A DNA stretch of 64,000 nucleotides from NCBI GenBank assembly GCA_002431395.1, contig DJEU01000032.1:62001-126000 (forward strand), given 5' to 3'. Of this stretch, positions 37,144 to 46,072 are shown in pieces. Under the pieces are notes generated by a model, which was given only the letters and a program-made list of their open reading frames with translations, was not told the origin of the DNA and did no database searches. Source of the stretch: Lachnoclostridium sp. UBA5890. GTDB lineage: Bacteria; Bacillota; Clostridia; Lachnospirales; Lachnospiraceae. The stretch's first letter is position 1, and the number at the start of each line of letters is the position of its first letter. Position numbers and translations under genes: made by a program.

Positions 37144-38097
37144 TTATCCTTTGCTGTTTACAATTACGCCATGCTCCGCATAATATTCTGCTGCCCCGGG
37201 ATGAAATGGAATGGAAACTCCTTCCACGGCACTCGCTTCATCCTGTGGCAGTTCGAGGGAAGTCGCATATTGAAGATCCTTTTTCTTCTCAAAAAAAAGC
37301 TTAGTTAATTCCTTGACACGTTCCGTACTCATCGTATCGCTTACCACCAAAACTGCCTGAACCGCAACCGTCTTTACTTCACTCTCCTGTCTGGCATATG
37401 TTCCTGCCGGGATCACGTATTCACTGTAATCCGGATACACAGCTTTCAGTTTGGCAATCTGCTTGTCTTCCAAAGACAACCAGTTCACTTCACATTTATT
37501 TGCCAGTTCTTCTAATACCAATGTGCGGATTCCGGCCGTACAAAACATCGCATCAATTTTTCCTTCTTCCAGTTCTTTCACCGCATCGGTATAATTCAAT
37601 TCTTCTGTTTTTACCAATTCCGTCAGACCGTACACCTGCAGAATCTGCGTTGCATTGTTTTCCGTACCGGATTCCGCTTCTCCGACACTTACCGTCTTTC
37701 CCTGCAGATCATCAATCGACGTAATTCCGGAATCTTTCCGTACAATGATCTGACAGGCTTCCGGATAAAGTGCTGCGACAGCCTGATACTCTTTGCACGC
37801 ATTGTCCTGAAACAATCCCTCTCCGTCATACGCATCGCGGATCAGATCCATCTGTGCGATCGCAAGCTCGATATAATGATTGGAAAGAAGACGCAGGTTC
37901 GCGGTTGATCCCGCTGTCCGTTTTACTTCTACATTCCATTTGTTCTCTTCCGGCACCAGCCCGGCATAAGCATTGGCAAAGGAAGCATACATTCCTCCGA
38001 CGCCTGCCGCTCCAAACCGGATCCGGTTTTCCTGCATTCCGCATCCGGTGAGACATATACTAAGTAGTATAAGAAGAATTCCTATTTTCTTTTTCAT
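37144..38097 (-). CDS. TAXI-family solute-binding lipoprotein
   Basis: 317 residues with a lipobox (MKKKIGILLILLSICLTGCG, Cys19) and the TAXI/TRAP binding fold: IRFGAAGVGGMYASFANAYA, VKRTAGSTANLRLLS, IAQMDLIRDAYDGEG and KTVSVGEAESGTENNATQIL. Such proteins usually deliver substrate to DctQM TRAP membrane subunits, but none is here; a GltS-type symporter follows 18 nt downstream. Likely ligand: glutamate or a related acid, by association. AGGAGGT lies 4 nt before the ATG. Confidence 0.88.
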   Translation of the reverse strand: MKKKIGILLILLSICLTGCGMQENRIRFGAAGVGGMYASFANAYAGLVPEENKWNVEVKRTAGSTANLRLLSNHYIELAIAQMDLIRDAYDGEGLFQDNACKEYQAVAALYPEACQIIVRKDSGITSIDDLQGKTVSVGEAESGTENNATQILQVYGLTELVKTEELNYTDAVKELEEGKIDAMFCTAGIRTLVLEELANKCEVNWLSLEDKQIAKLKAVYPDYSEYVIPAGTYARQESEVKTVAVQAVLVVSDTMSTERVKELTKLFFEKKKDLQYATSLELPQDEASAVEGVSIPFHPGAAEYYAEHGVIVNSKG

Positions 38098-38106
38098 CCG
38101 TACCTC

Positions 38107-40446
38107 CTATTCTTCGATGCGAAGAATTTCACACGCATCTTTTGTCCGTATCGTAATGTTTTTCTCTGTCTTCGGAACCGTTATTTTCATCGTATTATTT
38201 TCTCTTACTGCCCGTATTTTCATGATTTCCAAGGCATCAGTATCGTATATTACCGTCTCTGTTTTCTGCCCGTCTTCCAGGCCGTAAATAACAACTTCTG
38301 CATCTTCTACATAATCATACAATACACTTTTTTGAGTATCACCGTCAAATTTTCCATACACGATCATACTTCCCGGTCTTGCCAGTATCGGCATCTGGAA
38401 ATAATCACACTTCCTTGTATAATATCTGCCTCCTGCGTATGTTTCCCCGCTTTGAATGTCGGTCCACGTACCACAGTCCGGCACATAAAATTCAGCAATT
38501 CCTTCTTCATTCATAACTGGAACGACGCACAGATTATCTCCCAGCATATACTGCGTATCCAAATATTTACAAGCAGTATCCTCCGTAAAGGAAACGATCA
38601 TCGGACGCATCATCGGCACGCCCTGACGATATGTCTTAACTGCCTGACTCCACAGATACGGCATCAGTCTTCCCTTTAATACCGCATAATGGCGCAAGAC
38701 ATCACAGGCTTCCGTGTCCCTGTCTTTATCATACGCCCACGGCACACGATACGACGAAGAACCATGCAACCGGCTGTGTGTCGACAACATTCCAAAGGCG
38801 CACCAGCGCTTGTACACATCTGCCGACGCCGTCGCCTCAAAGCCTCCCATATCGTGGGAAAAGAAGCCAAATCCGCTCGCACACAATGACAATCCTCCAC
38901 GAAGTGTTTCTGCCATTGCAGAATATTCCGCATAGCAGTCGCCGCCCCAATGCACCGGAAAACGCTGTCCGCCCACCGTAGCACTCCGGGCAAACAGACA
39001 CGCTTTGTCTTTTCCATAATAGGCTTCCAGTGCTTCAAATACACATTTGTTGTATAGAAAACTATAGTAATTATGCATCGCAATTGGATCCGAGCCATCG
39101 TAATAACAGCAGTCTGTCGGAATCCTCTCCCCAAAATCAGTCTTAATATTATTGACGCCCATATCAAATAACGTCTTTAACAATCCCTGAAACCATTTCC
39201 GTGCCGCCGGATTGGTAAAGTCCACAATCGCCATCCCCGGCTGCCAGAGGTCACATTGAAATACACTGCCATCTCTGTTTTTAATAAAATAGCCGTTTTC
39301 TTTTCCTTCTTGAAAAAGCCGAGACCGCTGTGCCACATACGGATTGATCCAGACACACACTTCCAGTCCCTTTTCATGAAGTCGTTTTAACATCGCCTTC
39401 GGATCCGGGAACATTTCTTTATTCCATTCAAAATTACACCACTCATATTCTTTCATCCAAAAGCAGTCAAAATGAAATACCTGCAGCGGAATCTTCCGTT
39501 CTGCCATTCCATCGATAAAATGATGGATCGTTTCTTCATCGTAATTGGTCGTAAACGAAGTCGACAGCCACAGTCCAAATGTATACGCAGGCGGCAATGC
39601 CGGTCTTCCGGTAAGTGCCGTATACCGTTCCAAAACAGCTTCCAGATTTTCACCGCCAAACACAAAATATTCCAATGTCTCTCCCGGCACCGTAAAGGAA
39701 ACTTTCGACACCGTGTCGGAATTAACCTCAAACGAAACCTTGTCGGAACTGTTGACAAAGACACCATAACTTTTTGAGGACAGGTAAAACGGAATATTTT
39801 TGTAACTCTGCTCAGTACACGTTCCTCCGTCGTTGTTCCACATTTCTACGGTCTGTCCATTTTTTACAAAAGGAGTAAATTTTTCTCCAAATCCATAGAT
39901 ACACTCTCCGATGCCGGTCTTCAACTGCTCACGAAGATACGTTGTCCGCGGATCTTTTGCCGGATGAAAGAAATCATCTTCCCGCTGGCTCTGCAGCCTC
40001 GCGTCCCGGATATAATTGCTTTCTTTTATGATGGAAGTCGCCCGGTCTGCTCCACCGGTCAGATAGTTATCTCCATAATAAAATGCCGTTTCCCAATAAT
40101 CCCCTAATGCGATTTCAACCCGCGTCTTCCCGCTGGTCATTACAACTTTGTCTTTTTCTTTCCGAATCTCCGGCTGATAGCCTTCGTCTTCGGTCAGTTC
40201 GAACTTCGGCTTATTGTCCACTCCTCCGCGATAATGATCAATATGTACTTTTATCACATTTTCCATTCGCGAAGAATAGGTGATTTCCAAATTGGACCCG
40301 GCAAGTGTCATACCGCGGTTTTGCACCACATATGGGGTTGCCAGGACGCGTATTTCATGCTCTGTCGTTTCCACCTGATAAGCCTGTGCCACATAACGCA
40401 CATCGTATCCTTTTTTATCCATCCAAAATCCATCCGATATTTTCAT
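38107..40446 (-). CDS. yicI: Alpha-xylosidase, GH31 (YicI-like)
   Basis: 779-residue cytoplasmic glycoside hydrolase, probably releasing alpha-xylose from isoprimeverose-type oligosaccharides. Residues DGFWMDKKGYDVRYVAQAYQ at the N-terminus are typical of YicI. The barrel carries the nucleophile in IKTDFGERIPTD near 435 and the acid/base in HWGGDCYAEYSAMAETLRGG near 502, followed by GFGFFSHDMGGFE. The start at 40446 has AAGGAGA 7 nt upstream and overlaps the HNH stop (ATGA). Its operon partners are an uptake system, so it may act on an imported sugar or a glycosylated acid. Confidence 0.9.
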   Translation of the reverse strand: MKISDGFWMDKKGYDVRYVAQAYQVETTEHEIRVLATPYVVQNRGMTLAGSNLEITYSSRMENVIKVHIDHYRGGVDNKPKFELTEDEGYQPEIRKEKDKVVMTSGKTRVEIALGDYWETAFYYGDNYLTGGADRATSIIKESNYIRDARLQSQREDDFFHPAKDPRTTYLREQLKTGIGECIYGFGEKFTPFVKNGQTVEMWNNDGGTCTEQSYKNIPFYLSSKSYGVFVNSSDKVSFEVNSDTVSKVSFTVPGETLEYFVFGGENLEAVLERYTALTGRPALPPAYTFGLWLSTSFTTNYDEETIHHFIDGMAERKIPLQVFHFDCFWMKEYEWCNFEWNKEMFPDPKAMLKRLHEKGLEVCVWINPYVAQRSRLFQEGKENGYFIKNRDGSVFQCDLWQPGMAIVDFTNPAARKWFQGLLKTLFDMGVNNIKTDFGERIPTDCCYYDGSDPIAMHNYYSFLYNKCVFEALEAYYGKDKACLFARSATVGGQRFPVHWGGDCYAEYSAMAETLRGGLSLCASGFGFFSHDMGGFEATASADVYKRWCAFGMLSTHSRLHGSSSYRVPWAYDKDRDTEACDVLRHYAVLKGRLMPYLWSQAVKTYRQGVPMMRPMIVSFTEDTACKYLDTQYMLGDNLCVVPVMNEEGIAEFYVPDCGTWTDIQSGETYAGGRYYTRKCDYFQMPILARPGSMIVYGKFDGDTQKSVLYDYVEDAEVVIYGLEDGQKTETVIYDTDALEIMKIRAVRENNTMKITVPKTEKNITIRTKDACEILRIEE

Positions 40447-41606
40447 CTCATCGTCTCCTTGCTGATCGTCCACATGCTGTACCCCTGCATCTTCGCCGAA
40501 TCATAAATCGGCCGCAGATTCTTTTCCAATACACGACAGAATTTTTCTTTTTCGCATCCGCTTATATATAATTGTTCCAAGGACCACGGTGTCACCAGAT
40601 TATCGCGGTAGCATTTTCCAAATATTTCCTTTATCTTTTCTTTTTCCTGCACACATTCAAACATCATAAATTGATTGTCCGCAAATCCTCGAAAATACTT
40701 ATCCCAGATGGGAAGTTTATTATTCTTGCTGCAATTCAACCGTTTCTCCATCGGCATGAGATTCCATAGTTCATCATTGGCAACAAAAGACCACGGTACA
40801 AAATGATCGATATCAAAATTTTTCTCTGTCATTTTCTCTTCCGAATAAATGTCATATACCGGACGGAGATCCATGATTGATGTCCATAATTCCCGCACAT
40901 AACGAAGTTTTCGAAGCTTTGTATTTTCCGGTTCCAATTTATAAATAATACCTGGAACTCCTGGGTTTCTCCCCTGTAAATAGCGCACTTTTTTCAGTTC
41001 GATCCAGCCGTGGATCGTCGCGTAATTATCGCGGAAAAACGGCTGCCATTTTTCATTGATGCGAACCATTTTCTGCCGTCCTTTTCCGTTTTGAATTTCA
41101 TAAGGAAGACATTTGATGACATTTAATCCATGAATATATTCGATCACGCGCGCTGCCGAATTCCATATTTTGTCATTTCCTGTGATCTCCGGCATAAAGG
41201 GAGCAAGCGCCCGGTATGGCACATTTTTTATCAACTGATCTTTGACTTTTTTCAACTGGTCTTCCTGCTCACGAATCGCAGTAAGAATCTCTTCTTCGGA
41301 TGCCTTACTGGAAAGCCCCGAACTTTTTTCCAAAAGAAGTACCGCCCGCTCTAAACTGTTCATCACTTCACCCTGTGTATTTTTCGGTCCCAGATGCAGA
41401 TGATATTCGACCACCGAATACCACGCATCCACGATCATCCGGTCAATCAATTCATCAAAAGAAAGTTCTGTTTTTCCGTACGAAAACAAGCTCAACAATG
41501 CGTCGAGCCAGTAAAACTTATAGCACTCTGTCGCATCGTCAAGCATGTGAATAAAACTTTCCATATTCAATTCGTTTTTATAAATAAAATGTAATTTTGT
41601 ATCCAA
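40443..41606 (-). CDS. HNH endonuclease domain protein
   Basis: 387 residues. The HNH motif is FDIDHFVPWSFVANDELWNL followed by MPMEKRLNCSKNNKLP at about residues 256-292; the rest is helical and without a recognised domain. I recall similar full-length proteins in Clostridia annotated only as HNH-containing. The start is TTG at 41606 (AAGGGAGTGG upstream); the open frame extends to 41672 but with no ribosome site. Its stop overlaps the GH31 start. Why a nuclease would lead a sugar/acid-uptake operon is unclear; it may be an insertion that captured the promoter. Confidence 0.72.
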   Translation of the reverse strand: MDTKLHFIYKNELNMESFIHMLDDATECYKFYWLDALLSLFSYGKTELSFDELIDRMIVDAWYSVVEYHLHLGPKNTQGEVMNSLERAVLLLEKSSGLSSKASEEEILTAIREQEDQLKKVKDQLIKNVPYRALAPFMPEITGNDKIWNSAARVIEYIHGLNVIKCLPYEIQNGKGRQKMVRINEKWQPFFRDNYATIHGWIELKKVRYLQGRNPGVPGIIYKLEPENTKLRKLRYVRELWTSIMDLRPVYDIYSEEKMTEKNFDIDHFVPWSFVANDELWNLMPMEKRLNCSKNNKLPIWDKYFRGFADNQFMMFECVQEKEKIKEIFGKCYRDNLVTPWSLEQLYISGCEKEKFCRVLEKNLRPIYDSAKMQGYSMWTISKETMR

Positions 41607-41634
41607 GAAACCACTCCCTTGCCGGTACGTTACT

Positions 41635-41663
41635 ATCATACCATAAAAAGCGTGGTTCCGCAA
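41635..41663 (-). promoter_or_regulatory. Promoter of the HNH-GH31-TAXI-gltS operon
   Basis: Minus strand TTGCGG (complement of 41658-41663), 17-nt spacer ending in TGG, then TATGAT (41635-41640); about 25 nt before the TTG start at 41606. Confidence 0.55.
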
Positions 41664-41693
41664 CACCCTCAATTTTTCTCAAAGGCCCATAAA

Positions 41694-42149
41694 TTACGGA
41701 TCAGCCGACACCGCCTTCTGCACCATTTTTTCAAACGACTGCCGAAATCTCTCATCATCCTCTTCTGTCCGTTTTTTCGGACCTTTCCTATGATTTTTGT
41801 GCGATGCCCGCCTGGCTTTTTTATTCAAATGCCGTTCCATCAGCATTTGATCTATATTTTCATCCGTATACCACCGCCCCGACTGATGAATGGCAAACGC
41901 CCCTTTTCCTAGGGCCATCGCTGCCACACCATAATCCTGCGACACAACAATATCCCCTCTGCGGCACAAACTGATCAGCTTATAGTCAACCGCATCGGCA
42001 CCCGCACCAACCACGACCACCTCACTGTACTCTGAATGCAGCACATGATTGGTATCACAAAGCAGGGTAACGGAAACATTGTATTTTATACCAATTTTTT
42101 CCACGATGCTCACCACAGGGCAGGCATCCGCATCTACGTAAATATTCAT
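41694..42149 (-). CDS. YaiI/YqxD (DUF188) family protein
   Basis: 151 residues: MNIYVDADACPVVSIVEKIG is the family hallmark, followed by GADAVDYKLISLCRRGDIVV and SQDYGVAAMALGKGAFAIHQSG, a PIN-like fold with clustered acidic residues. The C-terminal ~40 residues are very basic (RHLNKKARRASHKNHRKGPK). The biochemical role is unknown, with nuclease-like activity suspected from the fold. Its ATG overlaps the AlbA_2 gene stop (ATGA) and AAGGAG lies 5 nt upstream. Confidence 0.9.
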   Translation of the reverse strand: MNIYVDADACPVVSIVEKIGIKYNVSVTLLCDTNHVLHSEYSEVVVVGAGADAVDYKLISLCRRGDIVVSQDYGVAAMALGKGAFAIHQSGRWYTDENIDQMLMERHLNKKARRASHKNHRKGPKKRTEEDDERFRQSFEKMVQKAVSADP

Positions 42150-43678
42150 AGAGTCTCCTTCGTCTTTGACTTATCTACTACTTCCCAATACCCTTTTTTG
42201 GGTGATCCATGTCGATATAAAATACCATAATCTTTTAATTTTCTAATATTCGCTTCTATATTACGACGTGAAATTCCAATACTACTCGCCATCTCATCAG
42301 CTGTAAGTTTGCAATTCTCCAACAACAGATTAAGAATTTCTCTTTGCGTATGATTCAATTTTACTCCGATGTTTTTCTCCAATGTTTTACTCCGATGCTT
42401 TTCTCCGATGCTTTTCTCCGATGCTCTATATATTTGTTTTCTTTCACTAACAAAAGTAATATTATGCACATTTGAATCCAACAAATTATAGTCATACGAA
42501 TATTCATCATCCAATGGCACCATAATCCGAAACACATCACCTTCCATAAATTCCGGCTCTTTTCCAGAATAGTATTTACTGTATTTAAACAAATTTCGAA
42601 CCCCTGAACCTAACTGATCCGCATACCCAATATTTCTAAAAAAACCTGCAATTATCGGGTTTTTTGAATTTGGTTCAAGATTATTTACCGTAATAGGACC
42701 TTCATTAACTGCGCGATTTGCATTTTCCACATACATTCGTTCTCGCTCAATAATAAATTTTGCTTGATAAGTACTGGAATACTCGCGATGCATCAACACA
42801 TTACTAACCATTTCTCGCAATAATATATTACGAAGGCTCTTATTTACAGTATCTTCCAAGAAAAATTTATCTGGTAAATGTTTTTTCCCAAACTCCAGCA
42901 ACCTATCATAACTCTCAATCAAATTAGTTTTTATTATTTCTCTATCATCATAACGATCAATATTTACCTTTCGTAACAAAGCATCCGTAACATATGCTGG
43001 CACTACATCCAAAATAACTTCATCTTTTCCCAAAAGCATGATAGCTGCCAAATTAAATCCCTCTTCACCGGTAACCACATCTCTTCCATACAGACCTGCA
43101 CTCTTCAGTAATTGCATGTCATCCATTGCCGTCCACGGATGATTACCGCTCGCATGATTTTTTGCCATAATCCGGATTTTCGGTAGTAAATCCAATCGCA
43201 AATCTTCCAACGTAGCATATGGATATATTTTTCTTTCTGTAAAAATTCCTTGTTTGCGAATATACATCTGTGCAATTGCCCCCGTAGCTGTCACTTTAAT
43301 ATCCGCATCATTTACACGATCATATATCACTTTCTTATAGCTGTGTACCTCCGCACTTGGCGGAATATGCACATGAATAATTGTACGCTTTTCATCATAT
43401 TCAATAATTTGAGGCACAAGATATACTGTCGGAGAAAACAATTTTGGATTTGCCATAACTGTAATAAAATTTTTCACCATATCCGGGGCCGCTTTGCGCG
43501 GTACTCCCACGACAGTTCCATCATCCAGCACTCCTAAAAATATATCTCCACCAAAACGATTCAAAAATGAGCATACTGTCTCATACGTATCTGCCTCAAT
43601 ACCATTTCCACAGCGCTTGAATTCAACCGCCACCGTTTCTCCTATTTCAAATATAGAATGTAAAGTTTTTAAATCCAT
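42146..43678 (-). CDS. AlbA_2 (Schlafen-type) / GHKL-like ATPase / winged-helix regulator
   Basis: 510 residues in three parts: an AlbA_2 domain (1-130: GETVAVEFKRCGNGIEADTY, SFLNRFGGDIFLGVLDDGTV), a HATPase_c_4 region (265-420: LREMVSNVLMHREYSSTYQA, GFFRNIGYADQLGSGVRNLF) and a C-terminal winged helix (about 450-500: ILNLLLENCKLTADEMASSI, GISRRNIEANIRKLKDYGIL). The hinge before the winged helix (KSIGEKHRSKTLEKNIGVK) is encoded by five tandem 13-nt repeats. Such proteins are predicted transcriptional regulators and are linked to defence in some genomes. Its start overlaps an interrupted upstream gene remnant. Confidence 0.85.
   Translation of the reverse strand: MDLKTLHSIFEIGETVAVEFKRCGNGIEADTYETVCSFLNRFGGDIFLGVLDDGTVVGVPRKAAPDMVKNFITVMANPKLFSPTVYLVPQIIEYDEKRTIIHVHIPPSAEVHSYKKVIYDRVNDADIKVTATGAIAQMYIRKQGIFTERKIYPYATLEDLRLDLLPKIRIMAKNHASGNHPWTAMDDMQLLKSAGLYGRDVVTGEEGFNLAAIMLLGKDEVILDVVPAYVTDALLRKVNIDRYDDREIIKTNLIESYDRLLEFGKKHLPDKFFLEDTVNKSLRNILLREMVSNVLMHREYSSTYQAKFIIERERMYVENANRAVNEGPITVNNLEPNSKNPIIAGFFRNIGYADQLGSGVRNLFKYSKYYSGKEPEFMEGDVFRIMVPLDDEYSYDYNLLDSNVHNITFVSERKQIYRASEKSIGEKHRSKTLEKNIGVKLNHTQREILNLLLENCKLTADEMASSIGISRRNIEANIRKLKDYGILYRHGSPKKGYWEVVDKSKTKETL
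42362..42426. repeat. Five tandem 13-nt repeats inside the AlbA_2 gene
   Basis: Units t[a/t]ctcc[g/a]atg[t/c]t[t/c] at 42362-42374, 42375-42387, 42388-42400, 42401-42413 and 42414-42426, with only a few substitutions between them. Because 13 is not a multiple of three, gain or loss of a single unit shifts the frame before the winged-helix domain; only changes of three units keep it. Confidence 0.9.
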
Positions 43679-43875
43679 GGTATCTTCTCCTTTCCCTCTT
43701 CCTCTTGTTTATTATGCTTATATTTCGCCATAACAACAAGATAACCATTATCCCATTCTTTAATCTTCGTATATTTTTCCAATGAATACAGTTCTTTAAA
43801 TCGTATAATATTTTCCTGATATCGATATATGGTAAAACCCTCTTTGTTGCTGAGGTATGCCTAATCTGCTTTCAT
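43669..43875 (-). pseudogene. Amber-interrupted remnant of the 87-aa small-protein family (paralogue of 50538-50801)
   Basis: Reading from ATG 43875 (GAAAGGA 8 nt upstream) gives M-K-A-D, a TAG stop (43861-43863), then in the same frame AYLSNKEGFTIYRYQENIIR, KELYSLEKYTKIKEWDNGYL and VVMAKYKHNKQEE, ending at TAA 43669-43671. This aligns with the intact protein at 50538-50801 (LTNEGEYTVFEF..., YTKILEWDHGYLVVKAKYKD). No alternative start after the stop has a ribosome site. The C-terminus overlaps the start of the AlbA_2 gene. Best read as a decayed duplicate. Confidence 0.7.
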
Positions 43876-43956
43876 CTATATATTCCTTTCAAATTACAAA
43901 TTTCTAACTATATTGTATCATTTTTCCCGATAAACTACTACACTTTTCTTCGTTTT

Positions 43957-44667
43957 CTAAAAATCCTGTCTAATCTGTTCTATTTCATCGCTTTCTTTTT
44001 TGCCCACACTAAATTTCCCAGAATAAATAGTCCTGCCTTTCACTTCATCTTTACTTAAAATTACATACTGTTCATCTTCTAAATTCTTTCTGCAAAGTAT
44101 AGAGTCCTTTCCAATCCCATACATAATAAAAAGGGGCCCATGTTTTTCATGCTCAATCCAAACTTCGTTGTCTTTTTGCTTTTTCAGTATTTTTGTTTCC
44201 ATAACAAACCAAAGTAGAGTTCCTACTAACATACCGATACAACCGCTTACAATAAATGAATCCCCAAAGTCTTTTCCTTGACAAATAATACTATTAATAT
44301 ATAGTGCTCCTATAAAAATCAAAATCGTAACACACATCGTCGTTATTTTCTTTTTATGTAAGCACCATCCTATACACCCTAACAAAATACAACCTATTAC
44401 AATTGTTAATTTTACTTCAGAAATTACACCTAAGATAATTTCATCATTAACTATAAATACATATATTATTGCCAAAAAAGTAATCATACATATTTGTACA
44501 GCAATCTCCGATAATGCTTTCTTTGCTGGTGTCATAAATATCTTCTCAATGTATGGTTTCATTGCAAATCTAATCAATGTACTCAGTCCCAACGCAATTA
44601 TTCCGATTATTTCAATAACGGTTTTGACAATATTTAAATTATTCAAAATTTCTGTTTGATTTATCAT
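43957..44667 (-). CDS. Hypothetical membrane protein, 236 aa
   Basis: Unrecognised. About five hydrophobic segments in residues 10-160 (TVIEIIGIIALGLSTLIRFA, ICMITFLAIIYVFIV, LTIVIGCILLGCIGWCL, MCVTILIFIGALYINSI, VSGCIGMLVGTLLWFVM), then a ~75-residue charged cytoplasmic tail with a small beta domain (WIEHEKHGPLFIMYGIG, DEQYVILSKDEVKGR). The start ATG at 44667 has GGAG 9 nt upstream; a TTG five codons earlier is possible. AT-rich compared with the core genes, standing alone, and so likely acquired. Confidence 0.6.
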   Translation of the reverse strand: MINQTEILNNLNIVKTVIEIIGIIALGLSTLIRFAMKPYIEKIFMTPAKKALSEIAVQICMITFLAIIYVFIVNDEIILGVISEVKLTIVIGCILLGCIGWCLHKKKITTMCVTILIFIGALYINSIICQGKDFGDSFIVSGCIGMLVGTLLWFVMETKILKKQKDNEVWIEHEKHGPLFIMYGIGKDSILCRKNLEDEQYVILSKDEVKGRTIYSGKFSVGKKESDEIEQIRQDF

Positions 44668-44795
44668 TATATTTAGCTCCAATTCATTAATTTAATATCT
44701 CTTATTCTTTCCAAAATTAGATGTAGGATCAAAAATATATTCGCATACATTAACACATTATATAATTTCCAATCCGCGTAAACAGTTTCCTTCCC

Positions 44796-44978
44796 CTAAT
44801 GAAACAAATCTCGAAGCAGCCAATACCATCCCAATTTGCTAACAAATCCCATATGTTCCTTTTTTCGACGGGCAAATGGTGCCAGCAAAATCTGGAAAGG
44901 CAAAAATACTATCCAAAGAACTATATAAAACGGTATCGCCATAATCATAAACATAAATTTAAACATCCATTTAAACAT
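44796..44978 (-). CDS. Small membrane protein, 60 aa
   Basis: MFKWMFKFMFMIMAIPFYIV then a hydrophobic stretch to LLAPFARRKKEH: one or two membrane segments followed by a basic cytoplasmic part. The start at 44978 has AGAGGTG 7 nt upstream; the open frame extends upstream to 45035 without a ribosome site. Function unknown. It follows the AraC gene on the same strand by about 75 nt. Confidence 0.5.
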   Translation of the reverse strand: MFKWMFKFMFMIMAIPFYIVLWIVFLPFQILLAPFARRKKEHMGFVSKLGWYWLLRDLFH

Positions 44979-45051
44979 TATTTCACACCTCTCTTCCCTC
45001 TCTCCCATTCTACCACATTTTCCACCCCTCATCAATGTTTTTTCCCATCCC

Positions 45052-45954
45052 CTATCTCACCCATCTCCGATACTCCAGCGGTGTCATTCCATACACTTCT
45101 GAGAACACCTTTGCAAACTTACCTTGGTTTTCATACCCGACGGCATTTGCGATTTCAATTACTTTGAGAGTTGTTGCTGCGAGAAGTTCTGCTGCTTTTT
45201 CCATCCGTTTTCTACGGAAATAAGCCAGATAACTTTCCCCTAAAATGCCCTTCACGTACAGTTTAAAACTGCTTTCACTGATTCCAAAATGATCCGCCAT
45301 TTCTTTCGCCGTAATCCTTTTTGACAGGTCGCCAAGGATCATAGATTCCGCTTCTTTCACGATGGCGATCTGCGATCTGGTAAAATAAGTACCGGATTCA
45401 CTTTTTGCCGGCATCGCCATGAGTTCGTGCAGTAATCGGACGGTATTATAACGCAGCATTCCGAGTTTGGGATTTTCTTTATTTTCCCATATGTTATGAA
45501 TGAGTTCCTGTATGGATTCATTCATGCGGTGAAGATAAAGCCCATTATTGCTGCAAAACATACCGATCATCTGCTCGATATCAAGTCCCATCTGTGAGAG
45601 AAAATCATTTCCTTCTGCCCTTCTCACATAACCGCGGTCGATATAAATCTGCACACCTTCATAGTATCTTCCGGGATAATAAAAATCTTTGGTGGGCAGT
45701 ATCGTGCTGACACACACCTGCTTTTCTTTCACGATGGCATAACGGCTGCCGGTAAGCGAAACATCGCAGCGTCCATTCCGGCAGAAATTCAAAATCAGCA
45801 TTTCATCAGAAAATATTGAGCTGTCTCCCTTCGTCCAGCTGTTTGTATAAATCTGATCAAACATGAGAAAGATTCCCGGGGCAAGCATATAGCACTCCAC
45901 ACGCCCTTCGTTTTCCTTTTCATAGATAAAATAAGTCTCTTCTGTCTTTTTCAT
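45052..45954 (-). CDS. AraC-family regulator divergent from feoAB
   Basis: 300 residues: an N-terminal cupin-like sensor part (YMLAPGIFLMFDQIYTNSW, EMLILNFCRNGRCDVSLTGS) and a C-terminal double helix-turn-helix of AraC type (about 205-300: ITAKEMADHFGISESSFKLY, VIEIANAVGYENQGKFAKVF). The family resembles iron-responsive or siderophore-type AraC regulators. It is transcribed away from feoA across a 164-bp region holding direct repeats, a promoter and a palindrome, so it most likely controls feoAB. Confidence 0.87.
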   Translation of the reverse strand: MKKTEETYFIYEKENEGRVECYMLAPGIFLMFDQIYTNSWTKGDSSIFSDEMLILNFCRNGRCDVSLTGSRYAIVKEKQVCVSTILPTKDFYYPGRYYEGVQIYIDRGYVRRAEGNDFLSQMGLDIEQMIGMFCSNNGLYLHRMNESIQELIHNIWENKENPKLGMLRYNTVRLLHELMAMPAKSESGTYFTRSQIAIVKEAESMILGDLSKRITAKEMADHFGISESSFKLYVKGILGESYLAYFRRKRMEKAAELLAATTLKVIEIANAVGYENQGKFAKVFSEVYGMTPLEYRRWVR

Positions 45955-46010
45955 AATATCATTTTATCACAGCCTCCTGCAAATAACAATATTCGACACA
46001 ATTTATTGCT

Positions 46011-46038
46011 AAATGGATTCAAAATAACCAAATGGATT
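46011..46038. promoter_or_regulatory. Direct repeats AAATGGATT, candidate AraC-regulator sites
   Basis: AAATGGATT at 46011-46019 and 46030-46038, 19 bp apart; the second abuts the feoA -35 box. This tandem placement just upstream of a -35 box is the usual arrangement for AraC-type activators. A related ATTTGGATT occurs at 46097-46105. Confidence 0.5.
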
Positions 46039-46066
46039 TTACACACTTCGTATATTCTGTTACTAT
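46038..46066 (+). promoter_or_regulatory. feoAB promoter
   Basis: TTTACA (46038-46043), 17-nt spacer, TACTAT (46061-46066). The predicted start site falls at about 46073, at the left edge of the palindrome. Confidence 0.6.
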
Positions 46067-46072
46067 TCAAAA

